Shown one piece after another: positions 6,519 through 12,670 of a stretch of 12,670 nt of DNA (position 1 is its first letter; the number at the start of each line of letters is the position of its first letter). The stretch is from an uncultured Acidobacteriota bacterium (GTDB taxonomy: Bacteria; Acidobacteriota; Thermoanaerobaculia; Gp7-AA8), in contig CAMPKJ010000141.1 in assembly GCA_946887105.1 (NCBI GenBank), positions 1 through 12,670 of the forward strand, read 5' to 3'. Under the pieces are notes generated by a model. The model ran no database searches. It was not told the DNA's origin and worked only from the letters and a program-made list of their open reading frames with translations. The position numbers and the translations under genes are program-made.

Positions 6519-6527
6519 GACGTACCC

Positions 6528-7346
6528 ATGGTTGCGAACGCGAAGCGTCCTGGTCTGCCCAACCCGAAATCCGTGGTGATGGAGATCCCGTTTGCCCCCG
6601 CGGGCGTGCTGTCGATGGCGGAGGTCTCGCCCGCCGCGCCGAAGTACCGCATCCTGCGCACGACCGAGGTCGACCAGTACGAGACGCCGCCGCCGGCGCT
6701 CGAGGTGGCGCAGTCGCTCGCGCCCGAGGGGATGGTCCTCGAAGCGGCGAAGAAGCCGAAGAAGAAGAGTGAGCTCTTCAAAGGGACTTCGCGCAAAGCG
6801 TCGAAGCTGTCGATCTCCAATGCGAAGACGGAGAAGTTCGCCGACCTTGCCGATCTGATCGCCACGCTTCCCGCCGACAAGGTGATGCGCACGAAAGGAA
6901 TCACCAGGGACGCGACGTCGAAGCGCGTGGCGGAAGAGGACCGCAACGTGCGCGTCGACTGCTACATCTACGCGGCCAGCCGCGAGGACGACAACGACTT
7001 TCACCTCATTCTCGGCCGCGATCCGGATGCGGGAGGGAAAGAGGTCTACCTGACCATGGAGCTCTCCGGACTGCCGCCCGCGAGCACGAAGTCACGCGCC
7101 GCGCTGAAAAAAGCGCGCGATGCGTTCAACGCCTTCTTCGCCAAACACTTCGCCGGAAACCTTCCGGGGACGTCGTACGACTTCTACGATCCGCCGATTC
7201 ACGTCGACGTCCAGGGCTCGCTGTTCTGGGATGCCTCGCACGGCGGCGCGAAGGATTCGAAGCCGGGCCCGCAGAGCCTGCGCGCGAAGATCCCGAACGT
7301 CTGGGAAGTGCATCCGATCTCGAAGATCAAGCTGATCGCTCCATGA
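6528..7346 (+). CDS. Protein of unknown function with N-terminal module shared with its neighbour
   Basis: A 272-residue soluble protein with no signal peptide or membrane segment. The N-terminal module has GLPNPKSVV (9-17) and YRILRTTEVDQYE (40-52), both repeated in the small gene that follows. A Lys-rich linker (74-80, KKPKKK) leads to a C-terminal domain from about 105 to 272. That domain has EDDNDFHLIL (153-162), a strand EVYLTMELSG, an Ala/Lys helix (185-208), and IHVDVQGSLFWDASHG (224-239) followed by PNVWEVHPISKIKLI (256-270). From memory, an unnamed bacterial domain shows the same order (DxDxH, 'vGvlFfDxxH', 'ELHPV'); I would guess an OB-like small beta fold, but no function can be assigned. 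It is preceded by a strong ribosome binding site and overlaps the 51-residue gene by 4 bases. Confidence 0.87.
   Translation: MVANAKRPGLPNPKSVVMEIPFAPAGVLSMAEVSPAAPKYRILRTTEVDQYETPPPALEVAQSLAPEGMVLEAAKKPKKKSELFKGTSRKASKLSISNAKTEKFADLADLIATLPADKVMRTKGITRDATSKRVAEEDRNVRVDCYIYAASREDDNDFHLILGRDPDAGGKEVYLTMELSGLPPASTKSRAALKKARDAFNAFFAKHFAGNLPGTSYDFYDPPIHVDVQGSLFWDASHGGAKDSKPGPQSLRAKIPNVWEVHPISKIKLIAP
6645..6683 (+). repeat. Copy A of a 39-base coding repeat
   Basis: It encodes YRILRTTEVDQYE and matches 7427-7465 at 36 of 39 bases by hand count. One of the three differences is silent at Arg and one silent at Asp; only Gln/Glu changes. Near-identity at DNA level points to recent duplication, gene conversion or strong constraint. 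Confidence 0.85.
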
Positions 7347-8494
7347 CGGCGACGAAGAAGAAAAAGACCCGCAAGGGCCTTCCCAAACCGGCCTCGGTCG
7401 TGGAGGAGAAGGTGTTCCCATCCGGGTACCGGATCCTGCGCACGACCGAGGTCGATGAGTACGAGGAGAAGAAAAAGAAGCCGGCGAAGAAGAAGTGAGT
7501 ATGCCGGCGCGGACCGGTGGGCGAGCTCGATCTGTTCCGCGGCGAAGGCGCGCAGCACGTCCAGATAGACCGCCTGCTGCAGGTCGAGGAACGGCGTCCC
7601 GCCGTCGATCGGGACGAAATACACCAACTCGAAACCGATTCCCGCGTCCGTGACGGTCGTGAGATGCGCGTGATCGAAGCGCGCGTCCTGCTGCTTTGCG
7701 ACCGCGGCCTCGAGGATCGTGGGGATGCGCGCCAGCGCGTCCGGTGCGGCGCCATGCGCCACGGTCAGCTTCGCCAGCAGGCGGCGCTCGGACATGCGCT
7801 TGAAGTTGCGGATGCGGCTCTTGAGCAGATCGCCGTTCGAGAACACCAGTTGCTCGCCGTTGACGGAACGGACGCGCGTGGTCTTGAGACCGATGTGCTC
7901 GACCGTGCCGCTGTGATCGTCGACCGCGATCGGATCGCCGAGGACGAACGGCTTGTCGATCACGATCGACAGCGATGCGAAGAGATCGCCGAGGATGTTC
8001 TGCAGCGCCAGCGCCACGGCCACGCCGCCGATGCCGAGGCTGGCGATGAGCGGCGTCACCTCCACGTCGAGGTTCGCCAGTGCCACCGTGAGTGCGATCA
8101 GCCACACCGTGACCATCGCGGCGCCGCGGAAGAGGTTCACCGTCATCGCCGCGGACGGGTCCGTCTCGATGCGCGTGCGCCGGTAGCGCGCCAGCCAGAA
8201 GTCGATCACGCCGGTGGCCCAGAGCGCCGCCTGCGCGATGAAGGAGAGCGTTGCGGCGATGTTCAGGACGCGCCGGAAATCGGCCGGCATATCGAGCGCG
8301 CGTGCGCCGAGGAAAATCGCCGGAAGGAGCAGCAACACCAGCTTCGTGCGACGGCTGACGTCGAGCAGGAAGTCGTCGACACCGGTGGCGGTGCGGTGCG
8401 CATCGCGCAAGCGGCGCGTGGCGATCGCCTGCACGAGGGCGATCAGAAAGAGGACGCCCGCGGCGATCGACGCGGCCAGGAGAACTTCCGGCAT
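7199..8494 (-). CDS. MscS-family mechanosensitive channel with anomalous C-terminal extension
   Basis: Hydrophobic segments lie at about residues 4-25, 52-67, 76-101 and 123-141, then the pore-lining helix ASLGIGGVAVALALQNILGD (151-170), the MscS hallmark. The beta domain follows (DPIAVDDHSGTVEHIGLKTTRVR, 187-209, and VFSNGDLLKSRIRNF, 217-231), and the cytoplasmic vestibule runs to about 333. Such channels open on membrane tension and release solutes during osmotic downshock. A normal family end would lie near IELAHRSAPAYS (322-333), but the frame has no stop there and runs 98 more codons antisense to the 51-residue gene and into the 272-residue gene. Ser333 is exactly the complement of the small gene's stop codon. 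Either the extension is real, or a natural stop was lost, or a sequence error exists. Start 8494 has a TANNNT box 6 bases upstream. Confidence 0.88.
   Translation of the reverse strand: MPEVLLAASIAAGVLFLIALVQAIATRRLRDAHRTATGVDDFLLDVSRRTKLVLLLLPAIFLGARALDMPADFRRVLNIAATLSFIAQAALWATGVIDFWLARYRRTRIETDPSAAMTVNLFRGAAMVTVWLIALTVALANLDVEVTPLIASLGIGGVAVALALQNILGDLFASLSIVIDKPFVLGDPIAVDDHSGTVEHIGLKTTRVRSVNGEQLVFSNGDLLKSRIRNFKRMSERRLLAKLTVAHGAAPDALARIPTILEAAVAKQQDARFDHAHLTTVTDAGIGFELVYFVPIDGGTPFLDLQQAVYLDVLRAFAAEQIELAHRSAPAYSLLLRRLLFLLLVLIDLGRAQDPVPGWEHLLLHDRGRFGKALAGLFLLRRRHGAISLIFEIGCTSQTFGIFARRLCGPGFESFAPPCEASQNSEPWTST
7343..7498 (+). CDS. Small Lys-rich protein repeating the N-terminal module of its neighbour
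   Basis: A 51-residue protein that starts in a 4-base ATGA overlap with the 272-residue gene, so translational coupling is likely. It is basic at both ends (TKKKKTRK at 3-10; KKKKPAKKK at 43-51) around an acidic core. GLPKPASVV (12-20) and YRILRTTEVDEYE (29-41) are the same two motifs, in the same order, as in the larger neighbour, with a shorter gap between them. It has no C-terminal domain, signal peptide or membrane segment. The conserved reading and the DNA-level match to the upstream copy argue that this is a real gene, although it lies wholly antisense to the extended frame of the channel gene. Function unknown; a partner, decoy or regulator of the larger protein is possible. Confidence 0.77.
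   Translation: MTATKKKKTRKGLPKPASVVEEKVFPSGYRILRTTEVDEYEEKKKKPAKKK
7427..7465 (+). repeat. Copy B of a 39-base coding repeat
   Basis: It encodes YRILRTTEVDEYE in the 51-residue gene and matches 6645-6683 at 36 of 39 bases, same strand, about 780 bases apart. Confidence 0.85.
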
Positions 8495-8500
8495 GGCGAG

Positions 8501-8506
8501 ATGCTA
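8501..8506 (-). promoter_or_regulatory. Candidate leaderless -10 box of the MscS-type gene
   Basis: Read on the minus strand, TAGCAT (TANNNT) ends 6 bases before the ATG at 8494, the same spacing as before the VanZ-like gene. No Shine-Dalgarno sequence is visible. The divergent gap to the receiver-EAL gene is only about 70 bases, so both promoters must share it. Confidence 0.35.
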
Positions 8507-8567
8507 GCGCAGGCGGGGCACCGCCTTGTCCGCTGGCCTGTTTTCCGCAATGATGCCCGACCAAGCT

Positions 8568-10271
8568 ATGTCCCGGCCGGTCGTGCTGATTGCGGATGAT
8601 GACGAAGAAGTGGCGTTACTCCTTCGCACGTATCTGAAGCCGCTGGACTGCGAGATTCTGACGGCGCGCGACGGAGAAGAAGCGTTGGCCGTGGCGCAGG
8701 CGCGGTTGCCCGACGCCGTGCTCCTCGACGTGATGATGCCGAAGCGCAGCGGCTGGGAAGTCTGCCAGGCGCTGAAAGCGGTGCAGCGCACCTCGCGCAT
8801 CGGCGTGATCCTGGTGACCGGCCGCGGCGACGTGAAGGACCGCCTCACCGGACTGCAGGTCGGCGCCGACGATTACCTGGTCAAGCCGTTCAACCGCGAT
8901 GAAGTGGTCAAGCGCGTGCGCGCGGTGCTCGAACGGTCGGCCGAGGAGCTCAACGATGCCGCGCAGGCCGGACGGACCGCCGTCGAGGCGATGCTGGTCG
9001 ATCGCGCCACCTCGCTGCCCAGCCTCCCGATCGTCCTCGATCGCGTGAAGGAGATGCTGATCGAGCAGAGCGAGATCGGCATCGTCTTCATCGACATCGA
9101 GCAGTTCGAAGCGATCGAAGCCGAATACGGCTGGGCGTTCTTCGACGAGCTGCTGTACCACGTGGGACAGATCATCGCGTCCGAGGCGAAGGAGAAGTTC
9201 ACCAATGCCATCGTGACCGGCCACCGCGTCGGCGGCTCGAGCTTCTACGTCTTTTACGAAACGCGCGGCAAGGACCTCAGCGAGGAAAACGCGCTGGAGC
9301 GCGTCGCGCACGGGCTGCGGCACAAACTCATCGACGCCACGCGCACGCGCTTCACGAACCTGCACGCCGAGCAGATCGGCTTCTTCATCGGCACCGCGCG
9401 CATCGACTATCGCCCGCAGATCCGCCTGGAACGGCAGATCTATTCCGGCATGCAGACCGCCGCGGACGCGGTGCGCAACGCCGAACAGCAGCGCAAGAAA
9501 CAGCTCACACGCGAGCTGCGCGACATCATTCGCAGGAAACGCCTGACCACGCTCTTCCAGCCGATCGTCTGGGCGAAGGACTCGACCGTCTTCGGCTACG
9601 AGATCCTCACCCGCGGACCGTCAGGTTCGTCGTTCCGCAACTCGGACATGCTGTTCTCGTTCGCGCGCGAGGCCAAGCTGGCCTGGGCGCTGGAGGCGAT
9701 CGCGCTCGAGGCCGCGCTGCAGCGGCTGAAGAAGACCCACCTGCGCGATCGCAAGTTTCTGCTGAATCTCGAGGCGGAGATGTTCGGCGAGTCGGAGTTC
9801 CGCATCCACGACATGGTGTCGTACTTCGCCGAGCATCCCGGGCACTTCGTCTTCGAGCTCACCGAGCGCGCGGCCATCGAGGACTATGGACAGTTCCGCG
9901 AGCTGCTCAGCGAGTTCCGCTCGAAAGGGATCGAGGTGGCCATCGACGATGCGGGCTCCGGTTACGCGTCGCTGGAGGCCATCGCCGCGATCGCGCCCGA
10001 CTATCTGAAGATCACCAAGAGTCTCGTGTCCACGCTGGCCGACGAGCCGATCAAGCAGGACCTGGTGAAGATGCTCGTCGACCTGGCCGGCAAGATCAAC
10101 GCGAAGACGCTCGCCGAAGGGATCGAGACGGTGGAGGAGTACGAGACCTGCCGCGACCTCGGCATCGACCTGATCCAGGGCTACTACTTCGCGCACCCGC
10201 AGGAAGAGCTCAGCCGCGGTGACGCGGAAGTGGCGGAGTCGCTCGCGGCGCACGCGGCGCTCGCGCGGTAA
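8568..10271 (+). CDS. Response regulator with degenerate GGDEF and EAL (c-di-GMP phosphodiesterase) domains
   Basis: A 567-residue cytoplasmic protein. The receiver domain (about 1-120) has acidic residues at D10-D12, phospho-acceptor D54 (VLLDVMMPKRSG) and K106 (DYLVKPF). A GGDEF-like domain (about 140-310) starts with DRATSLPSLP, but its signature reads RVGGSSF (220-226), so cyclase activity is probably lost. The EAL domain (about 322-548) keeps the hydrolase set: E345 in the EIL form of EAL, N400, E433 (FELTE), D460-D461 (IDDAGSGY), K481, E517 (AEGIE) and Q537 (IQGYY). It probably hydrolyses c-di-GMP to pGpG in response to phosphorylation. ATG 8568 begins the receiver directly; ATGs at 8550 and 8553 are alternatives. 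The stop overlaps the next start by one base (TAATG). Confidence 0.94.
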   Translation: MSRPVVLIADDDEEVALLLRTYLKPLDCEILTARDGEEALAVAQARLPDAVLLDVMMPKRSGWEVCQALKAVQRTSRIGVILVTGRGDVKDRLTGLQVGADDYLVKPFNRDEVVKRVRAVLERSAEELNDAAQAGRTAVEAMLVDRATSLPSLPIVLDRVKEMLIEQSEIGIVFIDIEQFEAIEAEYGWAFFDELLYHVGQIIASEAKEKFTNAIVTGHRVGGSSFYVFYETRGKDLSEENALERVAHGLRHKLIDATRTRFTNLHAEQIGFFIGTARIDYRPQIRLERQIYSGMQTAADAVRNAEQQRKKQLTRELRDIIRRKRLTTLFQPIVWAKDSTVFGYEILTRGPSGSSFRNSDMLFSFAREAKLAWALEAIALEAALQRLKKTHLRDRKFLLNLEAEMFGESEFRIHDMVSYFAEHPGHFVFELTERAAIEDYGQFRELLSEFRSKGIEVAIDDAGSGYASLEAIAAIAPDYLKITKSLVSTLADEPIKQDLVKMLVDLAGKINAKTLAEGIETVEEYETCRDLGIDLIQGYYFAHPQEELSRGDAEVAESLAAHAALAR

Positions 10272-11809
10272 TGATTCGCGCGTCCGCGGTCGCCTTCCTC
10301 TCCTCGTTCTGTCTGCTGGTGATCGAGATCGTGGCTGGACGCGTGCTCGCGCCGTACGTCGGCGTTTCGCTGTACACCTGGACGAGCATCATCGGCGTGG
10401 TGCTGGCCGGGATCAGCGGCGGCGCCTACGCGGGCGGATGGCTGGCCGATCGCCGTCCGCGCGATTCGACGCTCGGATGGTTGCTGCTCGCCTCCGGTGC
10501 GACGTCGCTCCTGATCGTGCCCGCGGCCGCGCTCTTCGCGGACGACTCCGGCATTCTGACCAGCCTCGGCATCGCACCGACGCTCCTGCAACGCGTCGTC
10601 ACGCTCTCGGTTCTGCTCTTCTTTCTGCCTTCGTTCGCGCTCGGCATGATCTCGCCCGTGACCGTGAAGCTGGCGGTGCGCGACCTGGAAAGCACCGGCC
10701 GCGTGGTGGGGAAGATCTACGCCTTCTCGACGCTCGGCTCGATCGCCGGGACGTTCACCACCGGCTTCTATCTCATCGCCACATTCGGAACGCGCGCGAC
10801 GCTGATCGGCGTCGGGATCGTGTTGATTGCGTGCGCGCTGTTCTTCGGCGGGCGTTTCGGCCGCGCCGCGGCGATCCTCGTGCTAGCGATCGGGGCCGCG
10901 TCCGCCGGATTCTGGCCGGGCGCGATGCCGCCTCCCGAACAGGACTTGCTGCTCGAGCCGTCCGGCACGGGCATCATTCATTCGGAGGAGAGCCAGTACT
11001 ACACGATCCGCGTGGAGCGGACCATTCGCGAGGACACCGGCGGGGTCGTGCACGCGTTGCAGCTCGATCACCTGGTGCACTCGTACTCCGATCCCGACGA
11101 TCCGCAGTATCTCGAATACGGATACCTGCGCATTTTCAACGACGCCGCGAACTCGGCGCTGCGGGAGCGCGACCGGCCGCGCTTCCTGTTCATCGGCGGG
11201 GGCGGCTACACGCTGCCGCGATTGCTGTCGCGCACCGGTGCCGCGATCGACGTCGTGGAGATCGATCCGGCGGTCACGCGCGTGGCGCATCGATTCTTCG
11301 AGTTGCCGCGGCAGTCGTCGATCCGCACGATCAACGAGGACGCGCGCTGGTTCGCGACCAGAGCGTCCGGCCGGACGTACGACGTGATCTTCATCGACGC
11401 ATTCAACGACCTGTCGGTGCCGTATCACCTCACCACGCGCGAATACACGTTGATGCTGGAGCGGATGCTGCGGCCCGGCGGCGCGCTGGTCGTGAATCTC
11501 GTCGACGATTTCGAGCGCGGGCGTTTCCTGCGCTCGTACATCCGCACGCTGCAGTCGGTGTTCGGCGACCGGAATGTGGAGCTGGTGATGGAAGAGGAGG
11601 AAGACGTGCAGAGCAGCCGGTCGACGTTCGTGGTCGTGGCCTCTGCGTCGCGCTTTTCCTTCACCGAGGCGCACGTTCTGCCGCAGGACGCCTTGCGCCG
11701 CTACGTTGCGCGTTCGGGTACGATCGTGCTCACCGACGATCACGCACCCGTCGACAACATGCTCGCGCCGCTCTTCACGGAACGGTTCGTCGATGAAGTG
11801 AGCGAATAG
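10271..11809 (+). CDS. Membrane-fused spermidine-synthase-like protein
   Basis: A 512-residue fusion. Residues 1-215 hold about six to seven hydrophobic helices, including VLAGISGGAYAGGWLADRRPR (44-64), a transporter-like turn after a helix. Residues 230-512 form a SAM-fold domain as in spermidine synthases: glycine loop FLFIGGGGYTLPR (306-317), acidic ribose loop VVEIDP (328-333), NEDARW (355-360) and DVIFIDAF (371-378). Typical aminopropyltransferases have GGGDGG and an Asp-rich DSTDP-like site; here these read GGGYTL and DAFNDL, so polyamine synthesis is doubtful. The C-terminal LTDDHAPVDNML is common to this membrane-fused group. Substrate unknown; a membrane methyl- or aminopropyl-transferase are both possible. 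It shares a base with the upstream EAL gene and abuts the ABC ATPase gene, so all three are probably co-translated. Confidence 0.9.
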   Translation: MIRASAVAFLSSFCLLVIEIVAGRVLAPYVGVSLYTWTSIIGVVLAGISGGAYAGGWLADRRPRDSTLGWLLLASGATSLLIVPAAALFADDSGILTSLGIAPTLLQRVVTLSVLLFFLPSFALGMISPVTVKLAVRDLESTGRVVGKIYAFSTLGSIAGTFTTGFYLIATFGTRATLIGVGIVLIACALFFGGRFGRAAAILVLAIGAASAGFWPGAMPPPEQDLLLEPSGTGIIHSEESQYYTIRVERTIREDTGGVVHALQLDHLVHSYSDPDDPQYLEYGYLRIFNDAANSALRERDRPRFLFIGGGGYTLPRLLSRTGAAIDVVEIDPAVTRVAHRFFELPRQSSIRTINEDARWFATRASGRTYDVIFIDAFNDLSVPYHLTTREYTLMLERMLRPGGALVVNLVDDFERGRFLRSYIRTLQSVFGDRNVELVMEEEEDVQSSRSTFVVVASASRFSFTEAHVLPQDALRRYVARSGTIVLTDDHAPVDNMLAPLFTERFVDEVSE

Positions 11810-12532
11810 ATGCCTTCCTCCGTCGCCATCGACGCCGTGTCCGTCGGCTCCATCCTGCGCGACGTCACGCTGCACATCGCGCCGCGCGAGTCGTTGGCGC
11901 TGATCGGACGCAGCGGCGCGGGAAAGACCACGCTGCTGCGCCTGCTCAACGGATTGGCGACGCCGACGTCGGGAAGCGTGGCGATCGATGGACTGAGGAT
12001 GGCTGGCGATCTGGCCGCGCGCCGCCGCCGCATCGGCACCATGCTTCAGGCGCCGGCGCTCTTTCCGCACCGCACCATCTACGACAACGTGGCCACGGTC
12101 CCGCGCCTCCTCGGATGGGACGAAGCGCGCATCCGCACCGCCGCGCGCGAACTATTGGCGCAGCTGGAGCTGCCGTTCGAGCGCTTCGCGCATCGATTTC
12201 CGCGATCGCTGTCCGGCGGCGAGCAGCAACGCGTCGGCATCGCCCGAGCGATGATCGCCGAGCCGCCGCTGCTCCTCTGCGACGAGCCGTTCAGCGCCGT
12301 CGATCCGCTGGTGCGCCGCGACCTGCAGGAGTCGTTCGTGACGCTGCGCGACCGCGGCGCGGTGACGATGGTCTTCGTCACCCACGATCTCGCCGAGGCG
12401 CTGCGCGTCGGCGAGCGGATCGTGCTGATCGATGACGGCGCGATCGTGTGCGACGAGCCGCGCGCGCGCTTCATCGCCTCCGAGCATCCGCTGGTGCGGA
12501 GGTTTCTCGACGCGTCGCGCATTGCTGTGTAG
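11810..12532 (+). CDS. ABC transporter ATP-binding protein, probably osmoprotectant-type
   Basis: A 240-residue ATPase subunit. Walker A is GRSGAGKTT (33-41), Q-loop Q80 (MLQAPALFP), signature LSGGEQQR (134-141), Walker B LLLCDEP (154-160), and H-loop H192 (VTHD). All motifs are intact. It drives import through the permease that starts 29 bases downstream, whose N-terminus looks like the OpuBB/ProW type, so a glycine betaine, choline or related substrate is the best guess. There are no C-terminal CBS domains, unlike OpuCA or OpuAA, which places it with short ATPases. ATG 11810 directly follows the TAG of the preceding gene with no gap, so translation is probably coupled. A substrate-binding protein is not in the window. 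Confidence 0.93.
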   Translation: MPSSVAIDAVSVGSILRDVTLHIAPRESLALIGRSGAGKTTLLRLLNGLATPTSGSVAIDGLRMAGDLAARRRRIGTMLQAPALFPHRTIYDNVATVPRLLGWDEARIRTAARELLAQLELPFERFAHRFPRSLSGGEQQRVGIARAMIAEPPLLLCDEPFSAVDPLVRRDLQESFVTLRDRGAVTMVFVTHDLAEALRVGERIVLIDDGAIVCDEPRARFIASEHPLVRRFLDASRIAV

Positions 12533-12547
12533 AGCCGCCGCGCTGTG

Positions 12548-12553
12548 TACACT
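12548..12553 (+). promoter_or_regulatory. Candidate -10 box before the permease gene
   Basis: TACACT lies 8 bases before the ATG at 12562, inside the palindrome GTGTACAC (12545-12552 region). It may be a third short-leader or leaderless start in the window, but an internal promoter within this operon is not required and no -35 box is clear. Confidence 0.25.
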
Positions 12554-12561
12554 TCACTTCG

Positions 12562-12585
12562 ATGTCCCAGGAAATGTCCCAGGAA
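12562..12585 (+). repeat. 12-base tandem duplication at a start codon
   Basis: ATGTCCCAGGAA occurs twice in a row (12562-12573 and 12574-12585), giving MSQEMSQE and two in-frame start codons. A slippage duplication is the simplest origin. Confidence 0.9.
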
Positions 12586-12670
12586 ATCCTGCGCGCGACT
12601 CTCCAGCACGTGATGATCGTCGCGGTTGCGGTCGCGATCGCGGCGGCGGCGGGGATTCCGATCGCCATCG
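12562..12670 (+). CDS. ABC transporter permease, N-terminal fragment (runs off the window)
   Basis: Thirty-six codons are visible. After MSQEMSQE comes ILRATLQHVMIV, then a hydrophobic helix VAVAVAIAAAAGIPIAI. The pattern 'ATxQHxxxVxxAxxxAxxxGIPxxI' is the usual beginning of OpuBB/ProW-type permeases of betaine/choline importers. This fits the ATPase gene 29 bases upstream. The first ATG (12562) and a second in-frame ATG (12574) are parts of a 12-base tandem duplication, so the true start is unresolved. The gene continues beyond the right edge. Confidence 0.85.
   Translation, partial: MSQEMSQEILRATLQHVMIVAVAVAIAAAAGIPIAI

Noticed and set aside
7343..7498. RiPP precursor peptide
   Set aside because: No leader-core split, no Cys/Ser/Thr-rich core and no modification enzyme nearby; the shared module with a larger protein argues for another role.
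7517..8599. 360-codon plus-strand open frame opposite the channel gene
   Set aside because: Highly charged, motif-free shadow; the minus strand has the MscS pore helix and beta domain.
8707..9490. Active diguanylate cyclase
   Set aside because: The signature is GGSSF rather than GGDEF/GGEEF, so the catalytic acidic pair is missing.
10219..11796. 525-codon plus-strand frame overlapping the spermidine-synthase-like gene
   Set aside because: Arg-rich out-of-frame reading; the frame starting at 10271 has membrane helices and SAM motifs.
10883..12070. 395-codon minus-strand frame across the SAM domain and ABC ATPase
   Set aside because: It spans two motif-supported genes on the other strand and has no domain of its own.

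Overview
The window is gene-dense, GC-rich bacterial chromosome with chromosomal housekeeping content (FtsY, a phosphohexomutase, an osmoprotectant-type ABC importer). Two genes with signal peptides look like outer-membrane beta-barrels (OmpW-like, PagL-like), so the host is probably a diderm (Gram-negative) bacterium. The repeats and protein styles remind me of Acidobacteriota-like genomes, but that is a low-confidence impression without a search. I see no phage, transposase, CRISPR array, tRNA or rRNA. Gaps are short; the longest non-coding stretch is about 150 bases.

Layout. (1) 1-2675, plus strand: a VanZ-like membrane protein, a stand-alone CheY-like receiver, an unrecognised tail-anchored protein that overlaps the receiver by 20 bases, and a compact ClpX-like AAA+ ATPase without the ClpX zinc domain. 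(2) 2676-2751: an octamer-repeat palindrome fills almost the whole gap in front of ftsY, which overlaps a small OmpW-like outer-membrane protein gene by 4 bases. (3) 4346-4468: a nested inverted-repeat element lies between convergent genes. (4) 4479-6441, minus strand: a phosphohexomutase followed 1 base later by a PagL-like acyloxyacyl hydrolase gene, plausibly an envelope-sugar/lipid A pair. (5) 6528-7498, plus strand: a 272-residue protein of unknown function and a 51-residue Lys-rich protein that repeats its N-terminal module. (6) 7199-8494, minus strand: an MscS-type channel whose frame has no stop at the expected end and runs antisense through the small gene. (7) 8568-12670, plus strand: a receiver / degenerate GGDEF / EAL protein, a membrane-fused spermidine-synthase-like protein, an ABC ATPase, and the start of its permease. 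The first three of these abut or overlap by at most one base, and the permease follows after 29 bases.

How the genes may work together (inference): the right-hand operon joins c-di-GMP hydrolysis control to a membrane methyltransferase-like enzyme and an osmolyte-type importer, next to a divergent osmotic-release channel, so osmotic or envelope stress is a possible theme. The left-hand set may couple a phospho-signal to a membrane-anchored adaptor and an unfoldase. The most novel-looking items are the shared N-terminal module of the 272/51-residue pair, the receiver/tail-anchor/AAA+ set, the octamer palindrome before ftsY, and the channel's antisense C-terminal extension.
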